Below are positions 22,901-30,907 of a stretch of 64,000 nucleotides of DNA, piece by piece. Numbering within the stretch: the first letter of the stretch is position 1; each line of letters begins with the position of its first letter. This DNA comes from Sipunculus nudus (lineage: Eukaryota > Annelida > Sipuncula > Golfingiida > Sipunculidae): positions 99,749,642 to 99,813,641 of the forward strand of contig CM049306.1 of assembly GCA_026874595.1 (NCBI GenBank). Reading direction: 5' to 3'. Made by a program: the position numbers and the translations under genes. A model generated the notes under the pieces. The model was not told where the DNA came from, made no database searches, and worked only from the letters and a program-made list of their open reading frames with translations.

Positions 22901-23558
22901 TTTGTCAACCCTGGCTGTAGTTTATTTTTATTTATTTTTTTAGTGTTTTTTTGTCAACTCTGGCTGTAGTTTATTTTTATTTATTTTTTTAGTGTTTTTT
23001 TGTCAACTCTGGCTGTAGTTTATTTTTTTTTTTTAGTTTTTTTTGTCAACTCTGGCTGTAGTTTATTTTTTTATCACGGGGTAGGGCACTCAATACTGTG
23101 CACCTTGAGCAGGTCTCACACATTTTGACTTTTGTTGTATAATTTTTTTTAATGGTTTCCTACTCTTTTGATTTTTTAGCCTTAAATGAAGGGTTCATCA
23201 GCTGAAATTTAAAAATTAAGTACAAAAAGGATAGGTGAATAGCAAAAAATTAGGTACAAACTTGAATGTTAAACTGTCACAATGTTACAACCCTACCAAC
23301 CTGATTTGTCATGGAATTATCATGTAATCAGTTTTGTGAGAAATCTAAACACAACACATGTAAACAGATAACAATGACTACATATGTTTATTTATATATG
23401 TGATAGTTTTTTTTAATGTAAATACTTATTTAGTTTTACTTTTATTCCAGGTGTGTGCTATAGTTGGAGGAACTTTTACAGTTGCTGGTATTCTGGACTC
23501 CATGATATTTACAGCCGGTGAAATTTTCAAGAAGGCAGAACTTGGCAAACTGAGCTGA
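3683..23558 (+). CDS. ERGIC1: ERGIC1, ER-Golgi intermediate compartment protein 1 (spliced, complete)
   Basis: Whole coding span. ERGIC1 (ERGIC-32) is a two-pass protein of the early secretory pathway. It cycles between ER and cis-Golgi and associates with ERGIC2/ERGIC3, the animal Erv41/Erv46-type cargo receptors. Nine exon positions join in frame: 3683-3702, 5742-5876, 9598-9689, 10512-10636, 15714-15818, 6a or 6b, 7a or 7b, 22358-22480 and 23451-23558. The product is 291 aa with exon 6a or 290 aa with 6b; the human protein is about 290. Recognisable blocks are the N-terminal DIYRKIPKDLTQPT, membrane span 1 at about residues 26-47, the luminal GLDIQDDLGRHEVGF, SHDYFMKIVPTVY, PAIWFRYDLSPITVRYTERR and membrane span 2 at about 252-275. 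Two exon positions are duplicated, which is the unusual feature. Confidence in identity is very high from near-continuous similarity to the vertebrate protein. Confidence 0.97.
3703..5741 (+). other. ERGIC1 intron 1
   Basis: About 2 kb. It contains a poly-C run near 4038-4056, poly-G runs near 5028-5050 and 5211-5220, and otherwise AT-rich sequence. I see no further gene. Confidence 0.8.
5742..5876 (+). CDS. ERGIC1: ERGIC1 coding exon 2 (first membrane span)
   Basis: Acceptor tttttctctag, donor gtaagt; 135 nt. It encodes the cytosolic KIPKDLTQPTFTG motif and the first hydrophobic span (AFISVLSCLFIGFLFISEL), ending FITPEV. The split Val codon is completed by exon 3. Confidence 0.97.
6351..7860 (+). 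mobile_element. Hairpin-started repeat (family D) with 180-bp tandem array
   Basis: It opens with a hairpin, TATGCCCC-TGCCAC/GTGGC-CGGGGCATA at 6351-6381, followed by a 'ccgtcattccgtcc' run. It then has about eight tandem units marked by 'cacatgtacggactttttt', 'gcctgcagatattggcctg' and 'ttgacctacttttgaccg'. Three consecutive units are in exact 180-bp register (equivalent bases at 6983, 7163 and 7343); others are about 160-180 bp. No open frame of note. The hairpin start plus central array resembles non-autonomous Helitron-like elements (HINE type) of molluscs. The right end is not sharply defined. Confidence 0.75.
7883..7998. repeat. AT-rich compound microsatellite
   Basis: An (AT)n run followed by degenerate 'acacatatat' and (CA)n units at the end of the family D repeat. 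Confidence 0.95.
9598..9689 (+). CDS. ERGIC1: ERGIC1 coding exon 3
   Basis: Acceptor gtgtttcag, donor gtaagt; 92 nt. It encodes V/SELFVDDPVRHNERIPVKID then ISLPNMNCK. This corresponds to the start of the luminal domain (the VNELYVDDP region of the vertebrate protein). Confidence 0.96.
9690..10511 (+). other. ERGIC1 intron 3
   Basis: About 0.8 kb of AT-rich sequence. Nothing recognisable beyond a fragment near 10191-10260 resembling dispersed repeat sequence ('ggttaaagtaagggccag') that also occurs near 160-230. Confidence 0.7.
10512..10636 (+). CDS. ERGIC1: ERGIC1 coding exon 4
   Basis: Acceptor ctaccctcag, donor gtatgt; 125 nt, ending in phase 0. It encodes the highly conserved luminal motif GLDIQDDLGRHEVGF followed by GCRFKASFQVNK. 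The split Tyr codon is shared with exon 3. Confidence 0.97.
10962..11118. repeat. ~80-bp tandem duplication, two copies
   Basis: The block containing 'gagtctgtc...gggcacat', 'tgtaacc' and 'agggccag' then 'cttgctgatg' occurs at 10971 and again at 11045 with modest divergence. Confidence 0.8.
11929..15238 (+). mobile_element. Family A repeat, copy 1 (interrupted by family B)
   Basis: The left terminus is an 11-bp hairpin with one mismatch (ctcagctgact-ata-agtcatctgag, 11928-11952), followed by 'gtccgtccgtctgtcc'. The right terminus carries 'cagctgagtgccgtgac' and the perfect palindrome GACCCATGGGTC (15222-15233), then 'ccttg'. The same two ends bound copies at 32123-34727 (reverse) and 42512-45752. 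The interior contains divergent 'gatgtccccaagatctcct' units. No coding capacity was found. The family B element at 12667-14383 is inserted in it. Confidence 0.8.
12667..14383 (+). mobile_element. Family B Helitron-like repeat, copy 1, with ~280-bp array
   Basis: It begins with a hairpin (gtatccgccaaaaca / gtgttttgcggatac, 12665-12694), then a CpG-rich ccgcggccgcggccgccg run. It ends with the hairpin GTAGTC-loop-GACTAC followed by CTAG (14380-14383). The centre has about four and a half units of roughly 280 bp, built around the perfect palindrome GGTGGCGCCACC. 5' TC, a 3' hairpin and CTRR termini are features of Helitron-like elements. No helicase frame, so non-autonomous. Confidence 0.75.
15714..15818 (+). 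CDS. ERGIC1: ERGIC1 coding exon 5
   Basis: Acceptor gtgtttttttcag, donor gtataa; 105 nt, phase 0 at both ends. It encodes VPGNFHISTHASHSQPDKPD then MTHYVHEVIFGDRAE, the conserved luminal PGNFHxSTH block. It can splice to exon 6a or 6b, since both start in phase 0. Confidence 0.97.
15819..16419 (+). other. ERGIC1 intron 5
   Basis: About 600 bp of AT-rich sequence with nothing recognisable. It is the intron upstream of the first alternative exon, so splicing signals may lie here. Confidence 0.7.
16420..16486 (+). CDS. ERGIC1: ERGIC1 exon 6a (alternative to 6b)
   Basis: Acceptor ttttgacag, donor gtaaga; 67 nt, entered in phase 0 and left in phase 1. It encodes 22 residues (LTKVVLPGSFNPLEEL then DKRNGD) at the place where vertebrate ERGIC1 has its HGAFNAL segment. 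The GSFN core is shared with exon 6b. Using 6a gives a 291-residue protein. Splicing 6a to 6b would create GTC TGA, an immediate stop, so the two should be mutually exclusive. Confidence 0.85.
16510..17010. repeat. Degenerate ~105-120-bp tandem repeat
   Basis: About five diverged units, each starting like 'acctcatgaatattcataag' (near 16516, 16622, 16730, 16840 and 16961) and containing 'actacagactacacagcat'. It lies in the intron between exons 6a and 6b. Confidence 0.8.
17011..18028 (+). other. Rest of the intron between exons 6a and 6b
   Basis: No repeat or exon-like block is obvious. I looked for a further copy of exon 6 or 7 here and found none. Confidence 0.6.
18029..18092 (+). CDS. ERGIC1: ERGIC1 exon 6b (alternative to 6a)
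   Basis: Acceptor ttctgtttcag, donor gtgaga; 64 nt, phase 0 in and phase 1 out, as for 6a. It encodes 21 residues, SEHEVHGSFNELRDR then QSKEAM. HGSFN is closer to the vertebrate HGAFN motif than the PGSFN of 6a, so 6b may be the more ancestral form. A second AG lies at 18039-18040. Using it would stay in frame and drop four residues. Confidence 0.88.
18093..18686 (+). other. Intron between exons 6b and 7a
   Basis: 594 bp of AT-rich sequence with no recognisable element. It is the shortest intron of the alternative cassette. Confidence 0.7.
18687..18787 (+). CDS. ERGIC1: ERGIC1 exon 7a (alternative to 7b)
   Basis: Acceptor atatctttcag, donor gtaagt; 101 nt, phase 1 in and phase 0 out. With the preceding G it encodes A-ESSHDYFMKVVPTEYLKLN then GSISHPYQYVAHYR. 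It is the same length as exon 7b and about 20 of 34 residues are identical, keeping SHDYFMK, VPT and HPYQY. It differs most at VPTEYLKLNGSIS. The frame is open and the splice sites are intact, so it does not look like a dead copy. Confidence 0.92.
18788..20938 (+). other. Intron between exons 7a and 7b
   Basis: About 2.15 kb, AT-rich. No repeat family and no additional exon-like copy was recognised. The open frames at 19261-19509 and 19768-20034 resemble no known protein. Confidence 0.65.
20939..21039 (+). CDS. ERGIC1: ERGIC1 exon 7b (alternative to 7a)
   Basis: Acceptor ctcttctctcag (stronger pyrimidine tract than 7a), donor gtaagt; 101 nt, same phases as 7a. It encodes A-KASHDYFMKIVPTVYKGIG then DSVYHPYQYTYAYR. 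This is closer than 7a to the vertebrate ASHDYILKIVPTVY segment. Splicing 7a to 7b shifts the frame and reaches TGA after eight codons, so inclusion of both is not productive. Confidence 0.95.
21040..22357 (+). other. ERGIC1 intron 7
   Basis: About 1.3 kb. It contains a pogo/mariner-type MITE at 21717-21874; the rest is AT-rich with nothing recognised. Confidence 0.7.
21717..21874. mobile_element. Short Tc1/mariner (pogo-like) MITE
   Basis: A 158-bp sequence with inverted ends CAGTAAAACCTC...GAGGTTTCACTG, flanked on both sides by TA (21715-21716 and 21875-21876). A TA target duplication and CAGTGAAACCTC-type ends are typical of mariner/pogo-derived MITEs. Non-coding. Confidence 0.75.
22358..22480 (+). 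CDS. ERGIC1: ERGIC1 coding exon 8
   Basis: Acceptor tttctccgcag, donor gtaagc; 123 nt, phase 0 both ends. It encodes NYVQFGHGHRVLPAIW then FRYDLSPITVRYTERRKP and FYSFLTT. This is the conserved C-terminal luminal block leading into membrane span 2. Confidence 0.97.
22481..23450 (+). other. ERGIC1 intron 8
   Basis: It contains the seven-copy 49-bp minisatellite at 22758-23070 and AT-rich flanks. No exon. Confidence 0.8.
22758..23070. repeat. 49-bp minisatellite, seven copies
   Basis: Units begin 'gtcaaccctggctgtag' or 'gtcaactctggctgtag' at 22758, 22807, 22855, 22904, 22953, 23002 and 23045. Spacing is 48-49 bp, the last 43. Each ends in a T-rich tract with 'ttttttagtgttttttt'. The high identity points to recent expansion. 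Confidence 0.95.
23451..23558 (+). CDS. ERGIC1: ERGIC1 coding exon 9, stop codon
   Basis: Acceptor tttattccag; 36 codons including TGA at 23556-23558. It encodes VCAIVGGTFTVAGILDSMIF (rest of membrane span 2), then a short cytosolic tail ending in a lysine-rich segment (KKAELGKLS). Confidence 0.97.
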   Translation: MCAIVGGTFTVAGILDSMIFTAGEIFKKAELGKLS

Positions 23559-25100
23559 AAAAGTGGTAGATCTCAATTAATAACCTGGTCTCAGATGATG
23601 GTTTGGTTTTATCAGAGCAGAGCTTTTTGTTAGGTATATATTGTTTTAGTGCTCATTATTATTCACAAATGGATCTGAAGTTGTTTTTTGAGCTTGATAA
23701 TGAAAGCTATTGAGGATAACATGCAGGATCTTGTGGGCAGGTACAGTAACTTAAGTGTCTTCCTGTTATCTTCATTAAAGTCTGTCTAACCAAGCGGTGC
23801 TATTAGTTTTGGTTATATATGGTTTTACAAGCTCATTTATTCAAATATTTAAAAGGGATTATATAGAATTATATAGGAGAAAAACCAACACCATACCTTG
23901 CAAAAAAAAATTGAGAAAAACAAGTTTTATCAGAGATTTTGTCACTACATTTTGACTGAAGTGACAGGTCAACACACTTTGTACTGGGTGTTGATTGGAT
24001 TTTTTAGCTGTATATTGTAAGTTTATCCTGAGTTGAAAAATGCCATCTGGTGCTCTTGCTACAGGAATAAGCATGAGGATTTCATAAAATAAAAAATATA
24101 TAATTAAAAATAAAATATTTCATTTACTCTCACTGCAGAGTACATGATGTTCTTTCATCATTCTATATATGGTCAGACTACTAGCAATTAATAATTATCA
24201 ACAAAAACTGATTGACACCCTTTGGTGGAATGGACTATAGCAATAACTTTGAATCTCCAGATGATATGATTTATTGATATACATGTACATGTAACCCAAG
24301 ACTCAAAATTTCCATAAAGGATCACATTTTTGTGTTCTTAGATAGCAACATTCATTGATCTTGCATGAAATGAAAAGGTTTGAGATATAACATAGGGAGT
24401 AATTTTAATATTTAATTTGTTTTTTGAAACAACTGCACAAAATATTAAAGCACATTCCTGAATATGTAATATTATTAGGAAGCAGGTTTTGTTTTCAGTC
24501 TCAATTTTATTCATTATTTTAAATAAGCCCATAAATTCAAAGGGTCTGTTGTCAGATAATGGCAGTGTAAACTAGCACTTGTCCTTCATTTTATGCTTTT
24601 TAAATAAAAAAATATAGATTAATATCAAGTTTATGGAAATTAAGGAAATTCCAGTATCTCAAATTGATATTCTTTACAGTGAAGCAAGTGCTAAGTCTAT
24701 TGGGTAGTTAACAGTAATTTATCTGTGCTTTTATTTAATAGACATACACATATCTATATGTTCTTTTCAATTTGTTGAAATACAGTTTTATGAAACAAAT
24801 TTTAACCAAACCATTATGTTTTTATCAAAACTTTAACCTTGGTGTATACTTGACAGTCTGAATTGCATTATTTTATTTTAAAAAGTATTTACCAAGGTTT
24901 TCAGCTAAGACACTACGGTTTACAAATGGCATGTAATGCTCTAAATATATATATTCATGTATTTAACTTGTTCAATTAAATGTTTCTTGTTTTATCACAT
25001 TTAAGGATGGTCAAATTTTTTTTCATACTCATCCTTGTGAATTCTCTCTGAATAATAAAAGCAACTCGCCTTACAGTTTGGAAAGCTTAAGGATATTGGC
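23559..25100 (+). other. Likely ERGIC1 3' UTR and downstream
   Basis: No coding sequence. Candidate polyadenylation signals AATAAA occur at 24088-24093 and 25054-25059. Which is used cannot be decided from sequence. Confidence 0.45.
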
Positions 25101-27280
25101 CTGAGCCAATAACATGAATATTGTGTTAAAGTAATTACAGGTTTTCTCTGAAATGGGGAAGTGATTTATCTGGAAAAACCTAGCTGAGCTTGCAGTGGTC
25201 ACACTGTAGGAAGGTCAAGTACTTGGCACTTTCAAGATTTTATATTTGTTTACACTGACATTGTTGGCTTAGAAAAATGTTATATTCTGATATTTACCAT
25301 TCCTTATATAGAATAATGTGATATATCACATGTATCTGATGTAACAGAAGACACTGATGTAACACTGGCTTTTGAGAGTAATACTGGCTTATATGATGTA
25401 TGTGTTAGATAGCATGTATGGTTTGTATTGCATTGGAGTATGTGTATGATTACTCAAACACATTCCTGAGACAAGATTCTACAATTCCTCTTTGTCATAT
25501 ATTTTGTTACAGTATGCTTCATTGCCAGCAGGCTTCCAATAATATACACTGAACTGCTCAGAATGAGTATTAGTTTATAATAATGTATTGATATGGGTTT
25601 GTCTGTCTGTCCATCCATCATGTTTTCGTTTCCATGTGATAACTTTCCTAAATATAAACCCATTTCATTCAAATTTGGGTCACTGATTTCTCCTAGGTAT
25701 ACGTTAGTAGGGATTGGTTTTGGAGTGAGTCTGAAAATTTATTCTCACCAGTTCCAAAACAAAAAAATTAAATTTTGTTCCTATTTCACAACCAAAGTTA
25801 TGACATATGGAGACATTTTCAGGTGACCAAGAAACTAGAAACAGCCAGTATGACATGTGGAGACATCTTAAGGCCAGAATAAAAACTGAAACATTGATAA
25901 GGCAAGCATGAATGACAACAAGATCCAGAAGCAGCTTCAAGCAGGGGACATTAATTCCACAATTTGCTCATTTTATTATCTTTAAAGATCATCAGCTGAA
26001 TGCTTCCTGGAGAGATAACAATTAAACTGAACAGTCTGAATGTCAGTTGTTACTTGAGGTAAGAAAGGTTGTTGCAAAGTTTTTTTATAGGAATACTTGT
26101 TACAAATGTGATTAATGGTAATGACATCACCATACTATGCACATACTTTATCTGTCTCCTTGTTGGACTGTAATTTAAAGGGAAAATTGTAAATCTAGGA
26201 TTACATTTGGGAAAGATCTGAACACGGAACAGTATGAAAGAATTGTTGTAATGACATTATGGCCAATGTGTATTTTGCTATACTATCACAAGGTTTAATG
26301 TTGTCAAGCTTAAATAATGAACTGGTTTTTACAGTACTGAACACTCATAGAGCAGGTGGTTATTATTTTACCATTTTTATCTTCCATATATTTCTTCCAT
26401 CTCAAAGTCATTCCATTTTTGTTCATTTATAGTGCAGACTGTTGTTAATTTAAATAGATGTAGTCTACAATTATGCTTTATTGATGCATTATTGTCATTA
26501 AGATTTTAATGACTCGCCTATACCTGGTGATACAAAGTCACAAAGTGGTCTTGTCAGATGTGTATGCATGTGTGTGTGTATATATATATATGTATGTATG
26601 TGTATATATATAATTATCATAATGTTCTCATCACAATAAAAGACTGTATGGTGAAACCTCATTTTTAAAAAAACATGTTCAGTTGCATCTGATTGGCTAT
26701 TTGTTGGAAATTGAAGTTCTGCAGGTTTGGGAATAAAATGTTCTGATCAGAAGTATTCTGATAGTTTTGTAAACAAGGAAGAAAATTGGCTGGGAACCTA
26801 ATCTATACATGTATCATACCAGGTGCACAACCTGTATTGTGCAGTGGTGGTATTGTTTCAGCTTTAATTGTTATGTTTAATCTTTGTGCTATGTCATTTT
26901 GTTTTTCAAGAATTAGTTCCAAGTTGCAAATTGAGAGTACAAGGTATGTTAGGGCATGGACAAATTTTGATCATTTGTGAGTGTTAACTAACTTTAAATA
27001 TATATTTGCTTATAAAGAAACATACTTTGTTATGGCACAAATAATGTATACTACACAAATGACAGTATATGTTAGAGTTTAAATAAACAACATAAATGTT
27101 ACATGGTTTGCTAAAGCCAACTCAGGTCCAATTGTCAGACAGTATATTGTCAAGTAAAATCAGTTTTGAAAAGTAACATCTGGTGCTTCTTTTATGTGTT
27201 TGTGTGTGTGCATTTTCATGCCTTTCATCATTTTACTGAAACTCTTTATATGCCATACAGATTTCTTTCCCAGTGTCTAG
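25101..27280. other. Intergenic DNA
   Basis: No gene recognised. 25590-25850 looks like a dispersed repeat fragment ('gtctgtctgtccatccatc' then 'tgataactttcctaaatat'). A short TA/TG microsatellite lies at 26577-26612. Open frames are short and without recognisable motifs. Confidence 0.6.
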
Positions 27281-27287
27281 GTGCCTT

Positions 27288-27833
27288 TCCATACACGCAG
27301 ATTTTCACTGCCAGGGTCCCTACATGCAGAGAGACCCTTTCCATATATGCAGGTCCCCGCATGCTGGTGAGCAATTAGTTTGGATACATGCATGCACTAA
27401 TAATCATAATTTCTCAAATTCTAGTGTAATGTGTTAAGAAAATATTTAGTGCAAACATTCATACTAACTGATGAGGCAGATTGAAGCAGATTAATATTGT
27501 ATCTCACCAGCCAGGCTTAAATGGTAGCTATTTCCTGTCACACTGTAATTAGAGCTGGAACTGGACCGTATCTCAATGAAGACTTGTCGTATATTATTTA
27601 CGCAGTCTAAAAAGCTCTATCAGTTCCTTTTTCTTTTCATAAACAAGCACACATACCTGCTACTGATATATACATGTAGCATCCGCATGCGGGCCCCTGC
27701 AGAAATACAACCCTGCTGCGTCCGCATGGGACCACTGCGGGGGCCCGCTGGTACATGGAAAATGGACCATGATAACACACTTGTTGGATTTCAACCATGC
27801 AGGACCTGCGTGGGGGCCCGCATGTATGGAAAG
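27288..27833. mobile_element. Candidate MITE with G/C-rich inverted ends
   Basis: The left part contains 'ctttccatatatgcaggtcc' and related copies (27288-27370). The right part (27797-27833) carries 'gggcccgcatgtatggaaag', its imperfect reverse complement. The GC-rich block 27680-27830 contains further 'gcatgcgggcccc' inverted copies. Ends are not sharply defined, so this is a tentative call. Confidence 0.4.
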
Positions 27834-28124
27834 TGTTATCTGATAGTGTTATCAGAAATGTAATGTAGTTAAAATTCTTACTGGTATGCCACAAGGACAA
27901 ACTGATGCACATAACAAAGGAAGATTTTTAGTTAAAACTCGCCCAGTTGTTCTTGCACACTTGCTGGTCACATGGATAAAATGGAGGAGTAAGCCACCAA
28001 AAAACAGGAGTAAGCCACCTGAGGGCCTGACAGGAGTAAATAAACCACATGTTAGTCACTAAGTGATAATCCCAGTGGAGACTCCTATCTTTATTTATTG
28101 GATTTAATTCAACATAAACCCAAT

Positions 28125-29095
28125 AAACTTCACATGCCAACTGATCCAGATTAGTCCCCTATGGAAACTGAAAATTAGGTCTATGAGCTATTATTCTCCA
28201 AGTTATGGTACAAAAACCTCAGGAGCCATCACCCAGATACCAGTAGGTCCTATGTAGAAGATGGTTAAAATTGTTAATATCATTAGCCCAAAGAAATTCA
28301 CTCTCCACTTGCTGATTGATTTATACAAGTCCTTTGTAGAAACTCAAAAGTAGCTCACTATGAGTTATGGAGTGAAAATGGCAGAAGCCATTTAATTTCC
28401 CTCTTAAAAGGGCACAATTAGTGACTATAAAATTTAGCTTCATATGCTAACTAGTCCAAAGGGGTCACCTGTGGAAACCAAAAAGTAGGTGACTGCATGT
28501 GACCTATATTCTCCAACTAAGGAGAAAACCCTCAGAAGCCATTGTCTGCCTGTTAATGCATCGCAAACTTAAGGCACAAGGCCCATGCAACTGTGTCTGG
28601 TTTCTCAAGAGACCTTGAGCCTAAACCTCAGAATGTAAGACTCCTGTCAGTACAAGAAATTCATACAAAAGGCCAGGCTGCCAAGAAATGACTGGTTGGT
28701 TTGCCATGATATTTGGAATGGTGATTGTTCTTGCACAGCTGGAGAGCACTGGTGGTGCCATCTGCAATCTTTCTTTTTTTTTATCATTTATACTTGTAGT
28801 TTGGAGCGTGACAGCCTTTGCACTTTACTCCATCAGGGCACAAATCTGAATTTTATGGTCCAAAAACTTGAAAATTTCACATGCTGATAGGTATATACAA
28901 TCCTCTGTTGAAATTCAAAATAAGATCACTGTGACCTATATTCTTTGACTAAAAGGATGAATTTCAGCCCCATCCAAAATCCAGTATGGCGAGCTGGCTC
29001 GGAATTCCTGTGCATGATTTATCTTAAGAATCATTCACTCAATGCAGTATTCAGTGGTATTCAGCTCTATCAGAAATCCAGTATGGCTGCCAACC
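28125..29095. repeat. Degenerate ~130-170-bp repeat units
   Basis: Four diverged units share 'catatgctaactagtcc...', 'gtagaaactcaaaagtag', 'tgacctatattctccaa' and 'ctcagaagccatt' blocks (near 28130, 28304, 28438 and 28877). The open frames here, including one at 28696-28887, are not convincing genes. Confidence 0.65.
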
Positions 29096-29122
29096 AGGCA
29101 CCTGTGCTTATGATATTTCTTT

Positions 29123-29760
29123 TTATACGCCCCTCTATGATGGGACATTATGGTGTACCGATCGTCTGTCTTGTCTTTTATCTGTTAACTTTTTAGTGTT
29201 GCCACAATAACTTACCAGAGCTTTAATGGATTTTCACAAAATTCACAATAACTACTTGCAAACAGAGTAACTCCTGGAGTTCGATTCTTGTCAAAATCCA
29301 CAAATATTTAAAAAGGTCAGAGGTCACTAGGCAACTTTGTGGTGTCGCCTTATGATGAATTTTGATAAAACTAAAAGAAATATAAATCAATAAACATCTC
29401 TCCTAAGTTCAATTTTCAGCAAATCCATGCATTTTTAATGAGGTCAGAGGTCACCAGACTTTGGCGGCGCCATGAAGACATACCAAAAATCTGATGGATT
29501 TTCAGGGAACATTAACATTATGAACATTAACCAATAGTTGCTCACCTGTATTACCTTCTCAGCTAAATTCATGCATATTTAATTAGGTCAGAGATCAAAG
29601 ACATGCAACAGATGTATTATGCACCATTTACAGTGCTTTTGTTGAGATAACCCGCTAACAATCTAACTTGAAAAGTTAAAGGACAGATCTAGATGTCAGA
29701 CAAGCCACCCGCTCACAATCTAACGTGAAAAGTTAAAGGACAGATGTCAGACAAGCCGAT
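29123..29760 (+). mobile_element. Hairpin-started repeat (family E), copy 1
   Basis: It starts with TATACGCCCC...GGGACATTATGG, a degraded form of the TATACGCCC-hairpin-GGGCGTATTATGG start seen in mollusc repeats. Diverged tandem blocks follow, containing 'aggtcagaggtcac' and 'cagagctttaatggattttc'. Copy 2 is at about 46736-47330. Right end approximate. Confidence 0.55.
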
Positions 29761-30716
29761 GGATGGTGGCAATAACTTTATCAAATGGAAATTTGCAGGC
29801 CCTGCAATGGTTACTGATTTGTTTAATCTTCATCAGAATATAATCTTTAGCAGAATATCATTTTGTTAAGTACACAGAGAAATTAAAATGCAACTGATGG
29901 GATCCTTAAGCAAGTATGGAAATTAAAAATAAGGTCTTAAACTCATGCTTATACACAAATAAATAAGCAGAGAAACCTGAAATGACAAATCTGATCTATA
30001 CATCTTTTATTACAAGTCATGAACACAGCAGAGTAATAAGACAACAGTTGTGATTCCAGACAGTGTCCTGTAACAGTCATGTGCAGGCAAACAGCAACAG
30101 CCTCTCATCAATCTTCTATTTAACAGAAAATTTGTTTAGATTTAACAGAAAATTTGCCTCAACAAATAAAATCATATTATAACTTAAAATTATTACAGCG
30201 TCAAATTTTGAAAAAGCATATCAAAGTTTAAAACAAAGAAACACAAAGATCACACCAAAGATCTCTCCTTGATGGTCATGGTTCTGCATCTTGTGGCCCT
30301 GTGTGCTTTTGAAATTGTCATTGAAAGTGCTCCAGATCCATTAGAATTATATTCCAATATTACAATAAAACATAACCCATACACTAACAATAATCAATCT
30401 TTTGTTCTCAGGCACCTAAGTTGCACACCTCAAGGGCTCATTTCAAACTTCCAATTTTGTTTGATATAAATAACAACCTGTTGTGAAGCATGGCTGTATC
30501 AAATTCACCTCCCATATATTGCATTATTAATGAATTGCATGTAATTAATATTATAAATCTTCTTTGGTGCCTATGAATCATATCCAAATATCTGAAAACT
30601 GATAATTACCGGTAATAAGTCCATGTAAGATTTACAGGACGGTAAGTCCTAATTTATTTCTTTCCTTAGTAATTCAATTAAATCTAACCAGGTGGCATCA
30701 CTGATATTTTAATATT
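29761..30716. other. HSD17B10 downstream region and likely 3' UTR
   Basis: No coding sequence recognised. On the minus strand, AATAAA signals lie at 30653-30658, about 60 nt after the stop codon, and at 30006-30011. The first is the simplest polyadenylation candidate. Confidence 0.45.
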
Positions 30717-30907
30717 TTATGGTTGCATACGTAAGGCTCCATCCAGCCTAACGACTTCACCATTCATTAATGGATTCTCTACAATGAACTGTGCTGTGTG
30801 TGCATATACATCAGGGCTACCAAGTCGCTGTGGAAACGGTATGGTGGATGCCAGATATGATCTGACTTTCTCTGGAAGACTGGCCAACAGAGGAGTGTCA
30901 AACAGAC
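30717..30907 (-). CDS. HSD17B10: HSD17B10 coding exon 5, stop codon
   Basis: 191 nt; minus-strand acceptor ccttccag. It starts with the last two bases of Gly (APG) and encodes [14 protein letters not shown] then the [13 protein letters not shown] segment, ending [10 protein letters not shown]-stop. Stop TAA at 30719-30717. Confidence 0.97.

Noticed and set aside
22758-23070. CRISPR-like regular repeat
   Set aside because: Units are contiguous with no unique spacers, the host is an animal genome, and the array is a minisatellite in an intron.
27576-27912. Overlapping 91-95-codon open frames on opposite strands
   Set aside because: They lie in the GC-rich inverted-repeat end of a candidate MITE. 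Palindromic sequence gives open frames on both strands.
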